The position numbers were made by a program, and so were the translations under genes. A DNA stretch of 64,000 nucleotides from Flavobacterium sp. BFFFF2 (GTDB lineage: Bacteria > Bacteroidota > Bacteroidia > Flavobacteriales > Flavobacteriaceae): positions 39,496 through 103,495 of the forward strand of contig NKJD01000004.1 of NCBI GenBank assembly GCA_002256385.1, given 5' to 3'. This document shows, in pieces, positions 1 to 8,867 of the stretch (within the stretch, counting starts at the first letter, position 1; every line of letters starts with the position of its first letter). The notes under the pieces are model-generated. The model searched no databases. It was not told the origin of the DNA and was given only the letters and a program-made list of their open reading frames with translations.

Positions 1-660
1 ACACGAATTGCCTTTTGGTACCGCCACCACATTGTTCGAAATACCATCCAGCAACGTTCCGTTCAATTTGAACACCATTTAAGTAAAAAACAGGTCAAAG
101 GCGCCGTGTTTCTTTTGCTGGTCATCATCTTTTCAAAATTCTTTTACACAGCCAGCATATCAAGTTATTACACCTTTTATTTGATGGATCAGTTTTCATT
201 AACGATCCAACAAGCACAGTTTCACTTGTTTTTGTATTTAGCGGCTTATGCAGTGGGCACCATGCTCGGTGGGCCTTTAGGCGATCGGTTTGGGCGCAAG
301 TGGGTGATTGGATTTTCGGTTTTTGGCGCCGCGCCGTTTACTTTACTGCTGCCTTACGTAAACTTATGGTGGACCGATGCTTTGATGATTGCCATTGGAC
401 TGATTATTTCATCCGCCTTTCCGGCCATTTTGGTATATGCCCAAGAATTAATGCCTAAAAAATTAGGCATGGTTTCTGGATTATTTTACGGTTTGGCATT
501 TGGCATGGCGGCTATGGGTTCTGCCATCATGGGGCATTTGGCCGATATGTATTCTATTGAAATGGTATACCGCATGGCGGCATTCTTCCCGTTAATTGGG
601 GGTGTGTTCTATTTTTTACCCAATTTAAAAGCGGCAAAAAAAGAAGTTACAGCCGCTTAG
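1..660 (+). CDS. MFS efflux transporter, Fsr (fosmidomycin resistance) type, 5' end cut off
   Basis: The reading frame is open back to base 1, so only the C-terminal part (about 219 residues) of an inner-membrane major facilitator protein is present. The GTG at 106 is just an internal valine. Visible features are several hydrophobic helices and the MFS loop motif GGPLGDRFGRK, preceded by a segment typical of Fsr-like pumps (YYTFYL, then a QAQFHLFLYLAAYAVGT-like stretch). Fsr-family proteins export drugs by proton antiport; the actual substrate here is unknown. It converges on the sensor kinase gene and the two coding ends overlap by 14 bases. Family assignment is from motif memory, fairly confident; the symbol is withheld because the N-terminal half is missing. 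Confidence 0.85.
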   Translation, partial: TRIAFWYRHHIVRNTIQQRSVQFEHHLSKKQVKGAVFLLLVIIFSKFFYTASISSYYTFYLMDQFSLTIQQAQFHLFLYLAAYAVGTMLGGPLGDRFGRKWVIGFSVFGAAPFTLLLPYVNLWWTDALMIAIGLIISSAFPAILVYAQELMPKKLGMVSGLFYGLAFGMAAMGSAIMGHLADMYSIEMVYRMAAFFPLIGGVFYFLPNLKAAKKEVTAA

Positions 661-2041
661 CATTGTTAAATTTGAGTGTAAATGTGGTGCCTTCTCCTTC
701 GGTACTGTGCACATTGAGCGAAATATTCAACATCACTGACAAACGTTTTACAATGGAAAGTCCCAAGCCCGTTCCTTTGATTTCGGGGTGGTTGTTTTCA
801 TTGGATCGGTAAAACATTTCAAAAATTTTATCCATGTCTTGGACTGAAATCCCGAACCCTTCATCAATTACTTGGCAAAATAATTCTTGGTTATATTCAA
901 ATAAACGAACCTTTATGGTGGTGTATTCTTGCGAATATTTAAGCGAGTTGGACAACAAATTACTAAAAATAATACTCAGCAAATAGTTGTCTGAAAGCAG
1001 GTAAAAATCAGTTTCTGCGTCCAAAACCATCTCAATGTGTTGGCTGTTGCTTTTGGGGGCAAAACGCAAAATAATTTCCTGAATGATGCCGTTCAAATAC
1101 ACCTCCTCATTCAGCATATTGCGTTGCTGGTTTTCAAAACGCGCCAACAACAGCAATTCCTCGACCAACGTATTTAACCGATCCACTTCTGAAATGCTGT
1201 GGCGAATTTTATCTTCGTATTCTTCGCGGGTTCTTGGTTTGCGAATTAACACTTCTAAGGTACCTTTGATCACAGCCAAAGGCGTTCGCAATTCATGGGA
1301 GGCGTCAGAAGTAAAACGCTTTTCGCGTTCCACCGCCGACTGAATCCGGTCGAGCAATTTATTAATGGTATCTGAAAGGGTATATAATTCGTCTTTGTTT
1401 TTAGGCAATTCAATACGCTCATCCAAGTTTTCTTGGGTAATGGCGTTGGAGGTTCTAATGATGTTCCGAATGGGCATAATACTTTGACCCGCAATAAAAC
1501 GAGCCGCTACAAACAAAAAGATCAACGCAATGGGATAAATAACCAACAAGTTTTGTTGGAGTTTGGTCATTACCGCGCGGGCTTCTTCTAAGGAAACAGC
1601 TACATTCAAATAGCCTACAATTTTACCAGAATTAATGACCAACGGCTTTTGAATTTGCCGAATGAGCTGCCCCGATAAACGCCATTCAGTGAAAACAGGC
1701 TTTTGGGCATTCGCTTCAAAATTAAGGCGGTACACTTTTAAGTTTTCGGAGCTTTCAAGCACGACCCCATCGGCATCGGTCAATTCAAGAAACTTTGGGT
1801 TTACGCTTACTTCATTGTGTTCGCGTTGCCGCAACTCTTCGCGGCCTCGCAAATGAACTGAGGTATTAAAGTACACCTTGTTCATGTACTCTTTGAGCTC
1901 GTAATTGATGTCGTCGTTTACCCGTTTGTTTACCGTAAAACTAACGATCGAATAAATCCCCACAAACACCGCAGCGATAAGCAATGCGGTCATGATGATG
2001 TAGTAAAATGCGATGCGGTTTTTTAACGAAAACTCAAACAT
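647..2041 (-). CDS. HAMP-domain sensor histidine kinase
   Basis: Inner-membrane sensor kinase of 464 residues. Two membrane helices (about 12-35 and 163-183) enclose a periplasmic sensor of roughly 125 residues with no recognised fold. A HAMP linker follows (about 184-235), then the dimerisation and phosphoacceptor helix with SHELRTPLAVIKG (His249), and the ATPase domain with N box (NLLSNSLKYS, 361-370), G1 (DEGFGI, 393-398) and G2 (GTGLGLSIV, 423-431). It lies 121 bases downstream of the response regulator on the same strand, so they form one two-component system. The layout matches the CusS/ArlS type, but the signal cannot be read from sequence. Confidence 0.95.
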   Translation of the reverse strand: MFEFSLKNRIAFYYIIMTALLIAAVFVGIYSIVSFTVNKRVNDDINYELKEYMNKVYFNTSVHLRGREELRQREHNEVSVNPKFLELTDADGVVLESSENLKVYRLNFEANAQKPVFTEWRLSGQLIRQIQKPLVINSGKIVGYLNVAVSLEEARAVMTKLQQNLLVIYPIALIFLFVAARFIAGQSIMPIRNIIRTSNAITQENLDERIELPKNKDELYTLSDTINKLLDRIQSAVEREKRFTSDASHELRTPLAVIKGTLEVLIRKPRTREEYEDKIRHSISEVDRLNTLVEELLLLARFENQQRNMLNEEVYLNGIIQEIILRFAPKSNSQHIEMVLDAETDFYLLSDNYLLSIIFSNLLSNSLKYSQEYTTIKVRLFEYNQELFCQVIDEGFGISVQDMDKIFEMFYRSNENNHPEIKGTGLGLSIVKRLSVMLNISLNVHSTEGEGTTFTLKFNNAKRL

Positions 2042-2162
2042 GAATGGGCGGATTAATTAGAAGGAATTCAAACTTTTTGTGCTGCTGAAAAATAACGCAG
2101 CGCAAAAAAAGTGGCCATGTCCAATGACCTTTTACAGCCATTAAACAATTTAATTGTGCTGC

Positions 2163-2828
2163 TTAATCTTGCGCAATATAACCCACACCACGGATGGTTT
2201 TAATGAAATCTTTTTCTTTGGTCAAATTAAGTTTTTTGCGCAGTGAATTCATAAACACGTCAATAACGCCCGTGTCATAATCAAAATGAATGTCCCATAC
2301 ATCGGCGATAATATTGGTTCGGGTACAAACTTTTCCTTTGTTGGTAATTAAATACTCCAACAAACTAAATTCCTTTTGCGTTAAAATAACCTCGCGCTTG
2401 GACTCAAATACTTGGTGCGAATTGCGGTTGATTTCAATGGTTCCCAAACGCAGCACGTCGGGCATGGTCCCTTGGGTTGTGCGCTGTACTTTGATGCGCA
2501 GCAACAGTTCTTCAAATGAGAATGGCTTTTTGATATAGTCATTGGCACCTGCCTTGAGCCCTTCAATGGTTTCTTGGATGGTGTCTTTGGCTGTTAAAAA
2601 AATGATCGGCGTTTTGGTATCACGGGCACGAATGGCTTTGCACACATCAATGCCTAACATTTTGGGCAAAATCCAGTCTAAAAGTATTAAATCGGGCAAT
2701 TCTTTGCGGGCAATATCATGGCCCATTTGACCGTCTGATGCGGTAATAACCTGAAAACCTTCTTCTTCAAGACCTTGTTTTAAAAAATCTGAAATTCCAG
2801 CCTCATCCTCTACAATTAATATTTTCAT
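2163..2828 (-). CDS. OmpR/PhoB-type response regulator
   Basis: Cytoplasmic DNA-binding partner of the sensor kinase encoded just downstream. The receiver domain (1-115) has the acidic pocket EDE near residue 8, the phosphoacceptor Asp51 in LLDWILP, Thr79 in FLTA and the conserved lysine in IKKPF (about 101). The winged-helix domain (about 125-221) contains LTQKEFSLLEYL, a DVW motif and the C-terminal TIRGVGYIA hairpin typical of the family. Length (221 residues) is normal. The start ATG is at 2828; a weak promoter-like TAAATTTG sits 40 bases upstream. Target genes are unknown. Confidence 0.95.
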   Translation of the reverse strand: MKILIVEDEAGISDFLKQGLEEEGFQVITASDGQMGHDIARKELPDLILLDWILPKMLGIDVCKAIRARDTKTPIIFLTAKDTIQETIEGLKAGANDYIKKPFSFEELLLRIKVQRTTQGTMPDVLRLGTIEINRNSHQVFESKREVILTQKEFSLLEYLITNKGKVCTRTNIIADVWDIHFDYDTGVIDVFMNSLRKKLNLTKEKDFIKTIRGVGYIAQD

Positions 2829-2867
2829 ATGGCAAGCAACTTAATTTAAATGATTAAAAATCACATC

Positions 2868-2875
2868 CAAATTTA
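2868..2875 (-). promoter_or_regulatory. possible -7 element of the two-component operon
   Basis: Read on the minus strand this is TAAATTTG, matching the Bacteroidota -7 consensus TAnnTTTG, 40 bases before the response regulator start. No TTG is seen at the expected -33 spacing, so the call is weak. Confidence 0.35.
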
Positions 2876-3070
2876 ACGAAAACCTCATTAATACGGGTAT
2901 TTTTTTGCAAATTAATGAAGTATTAAGCCTTGACAAGAATAGGCATTGCGCCACAAAACAACTTATCGCCCGATTGAATTAAACATGGCTGGTTTTGGTC
3001 TCGATTATTTTTTGAATAAAATAAAACATTTCACAATCGATTTCATAAAGCAAAACGTTTGTGGGCACGC

Positions 3071-3526
3071 TTATGCAGCTGTACTTCCCTTTTTATTGCT
3101 AAAAAAGAAATAGCCCAAAACGCCTGCGACTATGGGCTCCATAAATGTAAGCAATTGGCCTTCAGACTCAAACGCTTCATTCAACAGGACTGCTGGCGTT
3201 TTACCATTCAAATCAATCGATGGTATTGTACTTGGCACAGCAAACAAGCAATACGAGATGATCGCTAAGTAGAGGATTGATGCGCCCAATGCTACATACA
3301 AAAATAAGGTAGATTTTAGCTCTTCCTGAAACCATTCTCTTTTAAAGAATGAACTTGAAAACATCAAACTAAATACTGGCCCCAAATACAAGGCCACCCA
3401 TTTGATCACCATGGCCGAAATAGGCTTGAAATCGCCTAAAATTTCGTTGAATAAAAACAAAACAATGACGCCAGTCCATAAGAACCAAAGCGTCATGAGT
3501 GTTTTTTGTGCTGTAAAAAAGGTCAT
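3071..3526 (-). CDS. small four-helix membrane protein, unknown function
   Basis: A protein of 151 residues with about four hydrophobic segments: residues 10-27, 40-60, 75-96 and 128-142. The loop between helices three and four is polar and the tail is basic (SNKKGSTAA). I do not recognise the family. It begins 10 bases after the stop of the upstream lipoprotein gene (3537-4454) on the same strand, so the two are probably co-transcribed. A membrane location is well supported; function is unknown. Confidence 0.7.
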   Translation of the reverse strand: MTFFTAQKTLMTLWFLWTGVIVLFLFNEILGDFKPISAMVIKWVALYLGPVFSLMFSSSFFKREWFQEELKSTLFLYVALGASILYLAIISYCLFAVPSTIPSIDLNGKTPAVLLNEAFESEGQLLTFMEPIVAGVLGYFFFSNKKGSTAA

Positions 3527-3536
3527 CTTCTACCAT

Positions 3537-4454
3537 TTAAGATTTAAAAAACGTTTTAATTTTTGACTTAAAATTATAAGTCGATTGTATAATGCGCGGT
3601 TCCCCAAATTTTGATTCTTTGAAAAACTCAATGTGTTTCACCACCACGTTGTATTCTTTTGTCAATTTCTTCGACGGGTCTGAAAACAAGCTGGCAAGTT
3701 GTTCGTTCTGAAATGGGTTGTTGCTTAGCGCATCATTTTCATACATGTCCATTAATGCTGACTGACTGATGTCGATGAACTGGTTTCCCACTTCTTTTTT
3801 CACCACCAAAAACACAAACAGCAGCGAGTAACCTTGATGCACGCAAAAGAAATTCGAAAACTTACAAGTTTCTTGGATGCAGCCCGCGCCTTTAAAAGGC
3901 TTTCCGTCTTTAGAAATGCATTCATTGGCCGTTACGATGCCAAACGAATCACCATTGATGGCAAAATATTTATAATTTTCTGGTTCCACATTTAATTTTG
4001 AAACAACCACATTTTCTATTTTTTTCCGGCACTGATCAAGTGTGTATGCATCGTTAAAATACTGTTTTAAAGACACTTTGCTTGACGGAATGAGCCTTTG
4101 AAAGAATGAAATGGCCGAATTCTTATTCGTGCTCTTAGTTGTCTCTGCAGGACTGCTCCCTAATTTAATGCCAATCATTGCGTCTAAGTACCGTTCAATG
4201 TGGTCAGAAACCCCATTACTATTTAAATCAATCATCTGTCCAAATCCATTCACCTCAGTTCCTGGCATTGAGTTGAGTTCTTTGTCCATAAAATTGGGAA
4301 CCCCATCACTATCGCCGTCTTTCAACGAGGCTACAATGGAGTCCAATTTTACCGAAAGTCTGGCATTTTCAGCTTTCAAATCGTTCACTTGCTTGCGTGT
4401 GGCGCAGGAACTACTCAACGCCAACATCAGGAGGGATAAAAAGATTTTTTTCAT
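3537..4454 (-). CDS. lipoprotein with calcium-binding-type DxDxDG repeats
   Basis: 305 residues. The N-terminus is a lipoprotein signal (MKKIFLSLLMLALSSSC), with the lipidated cysteine at residue 17. A short coiled-coil-like stretch follows (about 22-45), then two acidic loops: DGDSDGVPNFMD (about 47-58) and DLNSNGVSDHIE (about 76-87). These resemble the calcium-binding loops of thrombospondin type 3 or OmpA-associated linkers. The remaining 200 residues contain several cysteines (CRKK, CISK, GCIQETC, CVHQG) and are unrecognised. It probably sits in the periplasmic leaflet or on the cell surface. It leads a two-gene unit with the membrane protein 10 bases downstream. Confidence 0.75.
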   Translation of the reverse strand: MKKIFLSLLMLALSSSCATRKQVNDLKAENARLSVKLDSIVASLKDGDSDGVPNFMDKELNSMPGTEVNGFGQMIDLNSNGVSDHIERYLDAMIGIKLGSSPAETTKSTNKNSAISFFQRLIPSSKVSLKQYFNDAYTLDQCRKKIENVVVSKLNVEPENYKYFAINGDSFGIVTANECISKDGKPFKGAGCIQETCKFSNFFCVHQGYSLLFVFLVVKKEVGNQFIDISQSALMDMYENDALSNNPFQNEQLASLFSDPSKKLTKEYNVVVKHIEFFKESKFGEPRIIQSTYNFKSKIKTFFKS

Positions 4455-4552
4455 GTAAAAAATGAATTAACATTGAATGCTGCCAACAGATTGAACTACC
4501 TTATTATAAATCATATATATCAATACAAGAACTCGAATGACACCCAAAAATG

Positions 4553-5191
4553 CTAGGGCATCAAGTCGTAGCCCAATTTGGTTTTTAATTCATCGAGTGG
4601 GATTTCGGTGAAGCTGTTGCTGTTGTCGTTTGGAAACAGCAAGCAATGCATCACTTCTTTGGTGTTTGAATCTAGTACAATTTTATAGCAATAATCGGGT
4701 ACGCCGATGTTGTTTTTGCCCAGCGTTTTGTTTGTGCTATAAATATTGCCCGCTATAATAAACAAGGGCTTGCTTTGTGATTCATCGCGGATGCTCGTTT
4801 CCCACTTTTTCCAAATGCCCCGATTGAGTTTTTTGGTTTGAGGCACACAATTATAATAACAAAAGGTTTTTTCGTCAGCTTCGCAATCGTTGGCAAAATC
4901 TTCCGCATTGGCCAAATGCCCTTTGTCATAAGGACTGCCCGCATAATCAGATCCGGAGGCCGAAATAATGCCGCATTTTTTAAAAGAAAAACCTTTGCGG
5001 TCGCAATCGCCACCCCCTTTGTATAAGGTGTAGGTCACGTACAACGGTTCTTTTAGCTGATAATTAAAATAAGACTTGTAAGCGCCAACATCAATGATGG
5101 TGTCGGTTTTAAATGTTTGCCCAAGGGCAAAGGAGCAACATATAAGGAAGGCTAATGCGAGGTGTTTTTTCATAAATAAAGTGATACGCAT
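4553..5191 (-). CDS. secreted DNA/RNA non-specific endonuclease
   Basis: A secreted nuclease of the Serratia NucA/NUC1 beta-beta-alpha-metal family, 212 residues. The signal sequence is MKKHLALAFLICCSFALG. The catalytic motif appears as YDKGHLANAEDF, the family's DRGH with Lys for Arg; His92 would be the general base. The metal-binding asparagine lies in LNRGIWKKWE (Asn123). Six or more cysteines suggest disulphides. The start at 5191 overlaps the stop of the upstream GH19-like gene in a TAATG, implying translational coupling. An internal ATG at 5173 would give an equally good signal peptide. It would degrade nucleic acid in the periplasm or outside the cell, for nutrition, biofilm turnover or competition. 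Confidence 0.85.
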   Translation of the reverse strand: MRITLFMKKHLALAFLICCSFALGQTFKTDTIIDVGAYKSYFNYQLKEPLYVTYTLYKGGGDCDRKGFSFKKCGIISASGSDYAGSPYDKGHLANAEDFANDCEADEKTFCYYNCVPQTKKLNRGIWKKWETSIRDESQSKPLFIIAGNIYSTNKTLGKNNIGVPDYCYKIVLDSNTKEVMHCLLFPNDNSNSFTEIPLDELKTKLGYDLMP

Positions 5192-5778
5192 TAAACATTA
5201 GCCGCAATGTGACTGATACTGGCATAGTACTTTTGGGCATAATCTTTAATAAGATCGGCCTTGTCCAGTCCATTAATGATTCGGCGCGCATTGGTCCAAT
5301 CTTCGGTGGTTCCAGCAAAGTAATTTGACAGTTTTTTGCCCGTAAACCAGCCTTCCATCATGCCCAAAAACATGATTTTAGTAGCATTGGGCAATTCCAT
5401 GACGCCAGCCGCATGATGAATAAAATCTTTCTTTAATTCTTTGCCCGCTCTTTCATAGTTTTCGTACCATGTTAACTGAACAAATCCACGGCCATAAAAC
5501 ACCTCGTTGGTGTCGGTGTAGGGCTTTTTGTTCTGTTTTACTTTGCCCCCATAAATCAGGTTTTTTCCCTTGCCCCATTCTTCAATGGGTTGCATGGTAC
5601 GCCCCGTTTCGTGGTGTGCTGTGGCGAACATATAAGCCAACCAACGCTCGTCTTGACGTGAATAGTTGGCCTCCCATTCATCAAGAATGGCTGACACGCC
5701 TTGCACCTGCTTGGTGCTCATTGACCCGCTAAAAAGCGTCAATTTAATTTGATCGAAGAAGAATTTACGATTAATCAT
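5191..5778 (-). CDS. GH19-like (chitinase/endolysin fold) hydrolase
   Basis: A 195-residue protein related to glycoside hydrolase family 19 chitinases and phage-type endolysins, which cleave chitin or peptidoglycan. Support: FATAHHETGRTMQPIEEW, with Glu57 as likely general acid, and the highly typical FYGRGFVQLTWYENY (94-108). There is no N-terminal signal peptide, so it either acts in the cytoplasm or leaves by a route that does not use Sec. Its stop overlaps the start of the secreted nuclease downstream (TAATG), so the two products are probably made together. No phage genes are nearby, so a prophage lysis role is not supported. Confidence 0.8.
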   Translation of the reverse strand: MINRKFFFDQIKLTLFSGSMSTKQVQGVSAILDEWEANYSRQDERWLAYMFATAHHETGRTMQPIEEWGKGKNLIYGGKVKQNKKPYTDTNEVFYGRGFVQLTWYENYERAGKELKKDFIHHAAGVMELPNATKIMFLGMMEGWFTGKKLSNYFAGTTEDWTNARRIINGLDKADLIKDYAQKYYASISHIAANV

Positions 5779-5853
5779 AATTCATAGTTTTTATTATCGG
5801 TTATGAAAAATTTTAAAATTATGGGCTGCTCTTGGAAGGAAGTAAAGTAAAAA

Positions 5854-6783
5854 CTACCCTTTTTTGTTTTGTGAAGGTTCCGTTTTTTTTGACCCACGCA
5901 ATTGCATCATTTTACTCAACAAATCGAACCAAAAGGGCGCGCCCAATGAAATGGCCAGGGCAGTTAACATACAACCAAATACACTGTAAAGGATGTTAAT
6001 ACCAGAAATGCCTTGCCAACCCAATCCCAACACGGCATTGGCTTCATGAAGTTCACTTTGATCGGCCAGCATCAGTTGGGCCTGCTGCAAGGAGGCTTGG
6101 AGTTGTTCGTCAGCCTCCCTATTTTCGGGTTGACTGCTGTTTTGCTTAGTTTTCAAGTATTGATCGGCAATGCTTGCCAACTGTGCGGCCTGTTGCGGAT
6201 TATAGGACAGGTTTTTAACAATTTGAATGGTGTCCGCATTAAAGGACAATGCCACGGTGAACGCAACCAAAAGAGTAATTTTTTGGGTCTGCTTTTTATA
6301 CCAACCCGTTGCCCTGTCCATGGTTTCGTTAAACCAATTTTCGGCCAATTGCTGAAAATGCGCCAGTTTGCCATCGGCTTCTTGATATAGGATTTCCAAG
6401 TATTTCCCTGTTTCGGGATTCACTTTCTTTATTTCTTGAATGCCGTCGAGCAATTGTTGTTCCGGATGGACGCTGCCTGCTGACAAGTCTTTACACAAAT
6501 GCACCAAAGCACTTGAAAACGAACCGCTGCTCATGTAAGAGGGCTTCTTCTTGTTGCTTTCACCCAAATATTTAATTACAGGCTGCTGGTAAAATTGCGC
6601 CACAATGGCATTCGGCCGGTCGTCCAAATCGGTTAACATTCTTCGGATTCCTTTTTCGAGGGTTTTGGCCCTTAAATTTAAAAAAGAAGCAACGATTTCG
6701 TTGAGCGTTGTTACCAACAAACTATATAGTGAGTAAATAAACACCAAGCCAATGACTACGTTTATTGCTGTTGAATTGAACAT
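5854..6783 (-). CDS. membrane protein of unknown function
   Basis: 309 residues. There is an N-terminal hydrophobic helix (about 5-28) followed by VTTLNEIVASFLNLRAKTLE. A soluble stretch follows, then two further hydrophobic segments: about 170-190 (ITLLVAFTVALSFNADTI) and about 265-290 (YSVFGCMLTALAISLGAPF). The last of these is followed by FWFDLLSKMMQLRGSKK. This pattern recurs in uncharacterised Bacteroidota membrane proteins; no catalytic motif is visible. It is upstream of the GH19-like gene on the same strand with a 75-base gap, so it may be co-transcribed with the hydrolase and nuclease. Confidence 0.65.
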   Translation of the reverse strand: MFNSTAINVVIGLVFIYSLYSLLVTTLNEIVASFLNLRAKTLEKGIRRMLTDLDDRPNAIVAQFYQQPVIKYLGESNKKKPSYMSSGSFSSALVHLCKDLSAGSVHPEQQLLDGIQEIKKVNPETGKYLEILYQEADGKLAHFQQLAENWFNETMDRATGWYKKQTQKITLLVAFTVALSFNADTIQIVKNLSYNPQQAAQLASIADQYLKTKQNSSQPENREADEQLQASLQQAQLMLADQSELHEANAVLGLGWQGISGINILYSVFGCMLTALAISLGAPFWFDLLSKMMQLRGSKKTEPSQNKKG

Positions 6784-7470
6784 CTTTTACCAGGTATTTC
6801 TGAGTGATTTCCTTTTTTTCGATAGACTAATTTAAATAAAATTATTGAAATCAATTTCATTTAAAACAAAATGACTATTTGAATGCCGTAAAACTAAAGG
6901 TATAAAAGACGCTTGTCAATACGTATAAATACGTATTCAGTGAAAGAAGTTAAATCGCAAAAGTTGCTGTATTTAATTAAAACAACCAATTGAAAATGAC
7001 TATTTTAAACCATTAAAATACACATTAACAGCCAGTTAAAAAACACAAATCAATTAAGTTAAGTGACACGAACTGACTGCACCACATAGGCAGACATGTA
7101 TGGAGCTAAAAAAAATGGCTGACGGGGGAAGTGGGTTTGGGCTGCTCTAAAATATGGAAAGCAAATTGTGGAAGCGAACCAATAAACATGTTTTGATGGC
7201 TGCGTTAATGTATAACCTCACTAACTAGCAGAAACTCATCACCCGAAAACCCAAATCATAAGATGGTATTTTTGCCTCAATGATAGAAAAACACAAACCA
7301 ATATAGAAACGGCTTGCGACAACTTGAACAACTTGTGTTTAAGCACCACAACTTCAATGCAAAAATGAACCTCGCTGAAATGGCCTTAAACGAGATTGTT
7401 TTTAAACTTATTTTTTATCTACTTTTTGACTGGGGTTGCGGAAGTGCTAGGGTTGTTGGGTGAAGTGTTT
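6784..7470. other. intergenic stretch, no gene seen
   Basis: 687 bases, mostly AT-rich, with no reading frame of useful length, no tRNA and no clear terminator. It marks the left border of the AT-rich accessory block. A GC-richer patch around 7110-7140 and another around 7431-7460 carry no motif that I recognise. Confidence 0.6.
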
Positions 7471-8814
7471 TTATTCCACATTTTTGAATTGAAACTCATA
7501 TGTATAAAGTTCAATATTCGGCTTCGTTTTAATTAATTCAACTAATTTTTTGTCAGGTTTATGTAAACTTATTATTCCTTTAACTTCTCTTCTTAATTCT
7601 GCTGTTAAACCATTGATATAATTTTCAATTTGTTCAACCACTTCAATTCCTGCTTCATTTCTCTTTAGTTCTACAACATATAAAATATCTTTTGTTTTAT
7701 CAATTAGGAGCAAATCCAAAATTCCATTTACGCTTTGAATGTAATATTGGCGACCGAATATTTTTTCATCTTGATAAACTTCAAGTTTCTTACCAAAGAC
7801 CTCGTATCCATATTTTATTTGTTCTAAAATCATATCTTCGAGAATCTTTTCTTTAGATAGTAATTTTGCTTCTTGGAACGAAGACAAGTTAAAAGGCTTT
7901 TTAATTCTGAAAATACTATTAATTAATTGATTTGCAAATTGCTGATTTTCACTAATTCGTGATAATTCTTTCAGTTTTTCTTTTCTGCTTTTATAGTAAG
8001 AATTATGTGGGTATTTCAAAATAAGAAATTCTAAAACTTCAAAAAAATTATCTGTGTTTCTAGTTTTCTCAAGCGAGTAAAGGTAATTATTTGCGAAAAT
8101 ATTAAAATCGTCAAGTTCTCTATCTATTTCTATTTTATGCCTTATTTGATATGCTTCTTCAAGTGAAAATATTTCTAAACTTTTTTTATAAAATCTTAAA
8201 GCATTTTCAAATTCAGAAATTCTATTGTAAGCGTATCCTAAATCATTAAAGACATTCCATTTAAATATTTGAAAATCCTCTAACAATAACTGAAAATCTT
8301 TTTCGTTTTCAATTAAATCTTCCAATTCATTCATGAATAAAAGGTTTTGTTTAATTGAATTTTCAAAATTGCCAGTTTCTAGATAACATAATCCAATGAA
8401 ATAGCTTGCAACGTAATCATCAATTCTATTAAATTGATAAAGTGCAATTTCGAAATTATCACTATCAAGATAAATCAAACCATTTATATAATCCGCTGCA
8501 TCAGTATTATTTGCAATTTCCAATGAACAATTATAAAACTGCTTTTTTGTGGTTTCATCGAAAAAAGTGAGAAGCGGCTCCCAGATTAAAAAATACATTT
8601 CTGGAAAATCATTTAAATCTCCCACAAAATCTAATGCCAATTCTTGGTAAAAATCATCAACTTGTCCATTAATAGCCAATTTAGTTTTTTCGAATTCTTT
8701 GTACAAATCGTCAATACTTATTTCGTTTCTGAAACAATTTAAAGTATCATGTAATATTTGACTTGTATAATTGTTTTTTAATTCTTCAAGTAAGAATAGT
8801 ACTTTGTCAGTCAT
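7471..8814 (-). CDS. TPR-repeat protein with C-terminal NucS/DUF91-like PD-(D/E)xK nuclease domain
   Basis: 447 residues. Roughly residues 50-290 are helical and acidic with tetratricopeptide-like repeats, for example ALYQFNRIDDYVASYFIGLC and DLGYAYNRISEFENALRFYK. Residues 320-440 look like a PD-(D/E)xK nuclease of the NucS/DUF91 type. The catalytic set can be read as Glu326, GRQYYIQ, Asp367 in GILDLLL, then Glu382-Leu-Lys384 in VVELKRNEAG, followed by a QIENYINGL helix. No signal peptide, so cytoplasmic. Codon use is strongly AT-biased compared with the core genes. Such fusions are often found in defence or repair islands, but no partner gene (helicase, methylase) is adjacent. Nuclease fold likely; biological role unknown. 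Confidence 0.7.
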   Translation of the reverse strand: MTDKVLFLLEELKNNYTSQILHDTLNCFRNEISIDDLYKEFEKTKLAINGQVDDFYQELALDFVGDLNDFPEMYFLIWEPLLTFFDETTKKQFYNCSLEIANNTDAADYINGLIYLDSDNFEIALYQFNRIDDYVASYFIGLCYLETGNFENSIKQNLLFMNELEDLIENEKDFQLLLEDFQIFKWNVFNDLGYAYNRISEFENALRFYKKSLEIFSLEEAYQIRHKIEIDRELDDFNIFANNYLYSLEKTRNTDNFFEVLEFLILKYPHNSYYKSRKEKLKELSRISENQQFANQLINSIFRIKKPFNLSSFQEAKLLSKEKILEDMILEQIKYGYEVFGKKLEVYQDEKIFGRQYYIQSVNGILDLLLIDKTKDILYVVELKRNEAGIEVVEQIENYINGLTAELRREVKGIISLHKPDKKLVELIKTKPNIELYTYEFQFKNVE

Positions 8815-8867
8815 TTTTAATTTTTTATTCTGTTTTATAGATTATCCGGGTAGAGTATCGCACAACA

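Noticed and set aside
5191..5778. GH19-like gene as prophage endolysin
   Set aside because: No holin, tail, capsid, terminase or integrase gene nearby; the neighbours are a secreted nuclease and a membrane protein.
6784..7470. Possible hidden small RNA in the gene-free stretch
   Set aside because: No promoter-terminator pair or strong hairpin could be identified by eye.
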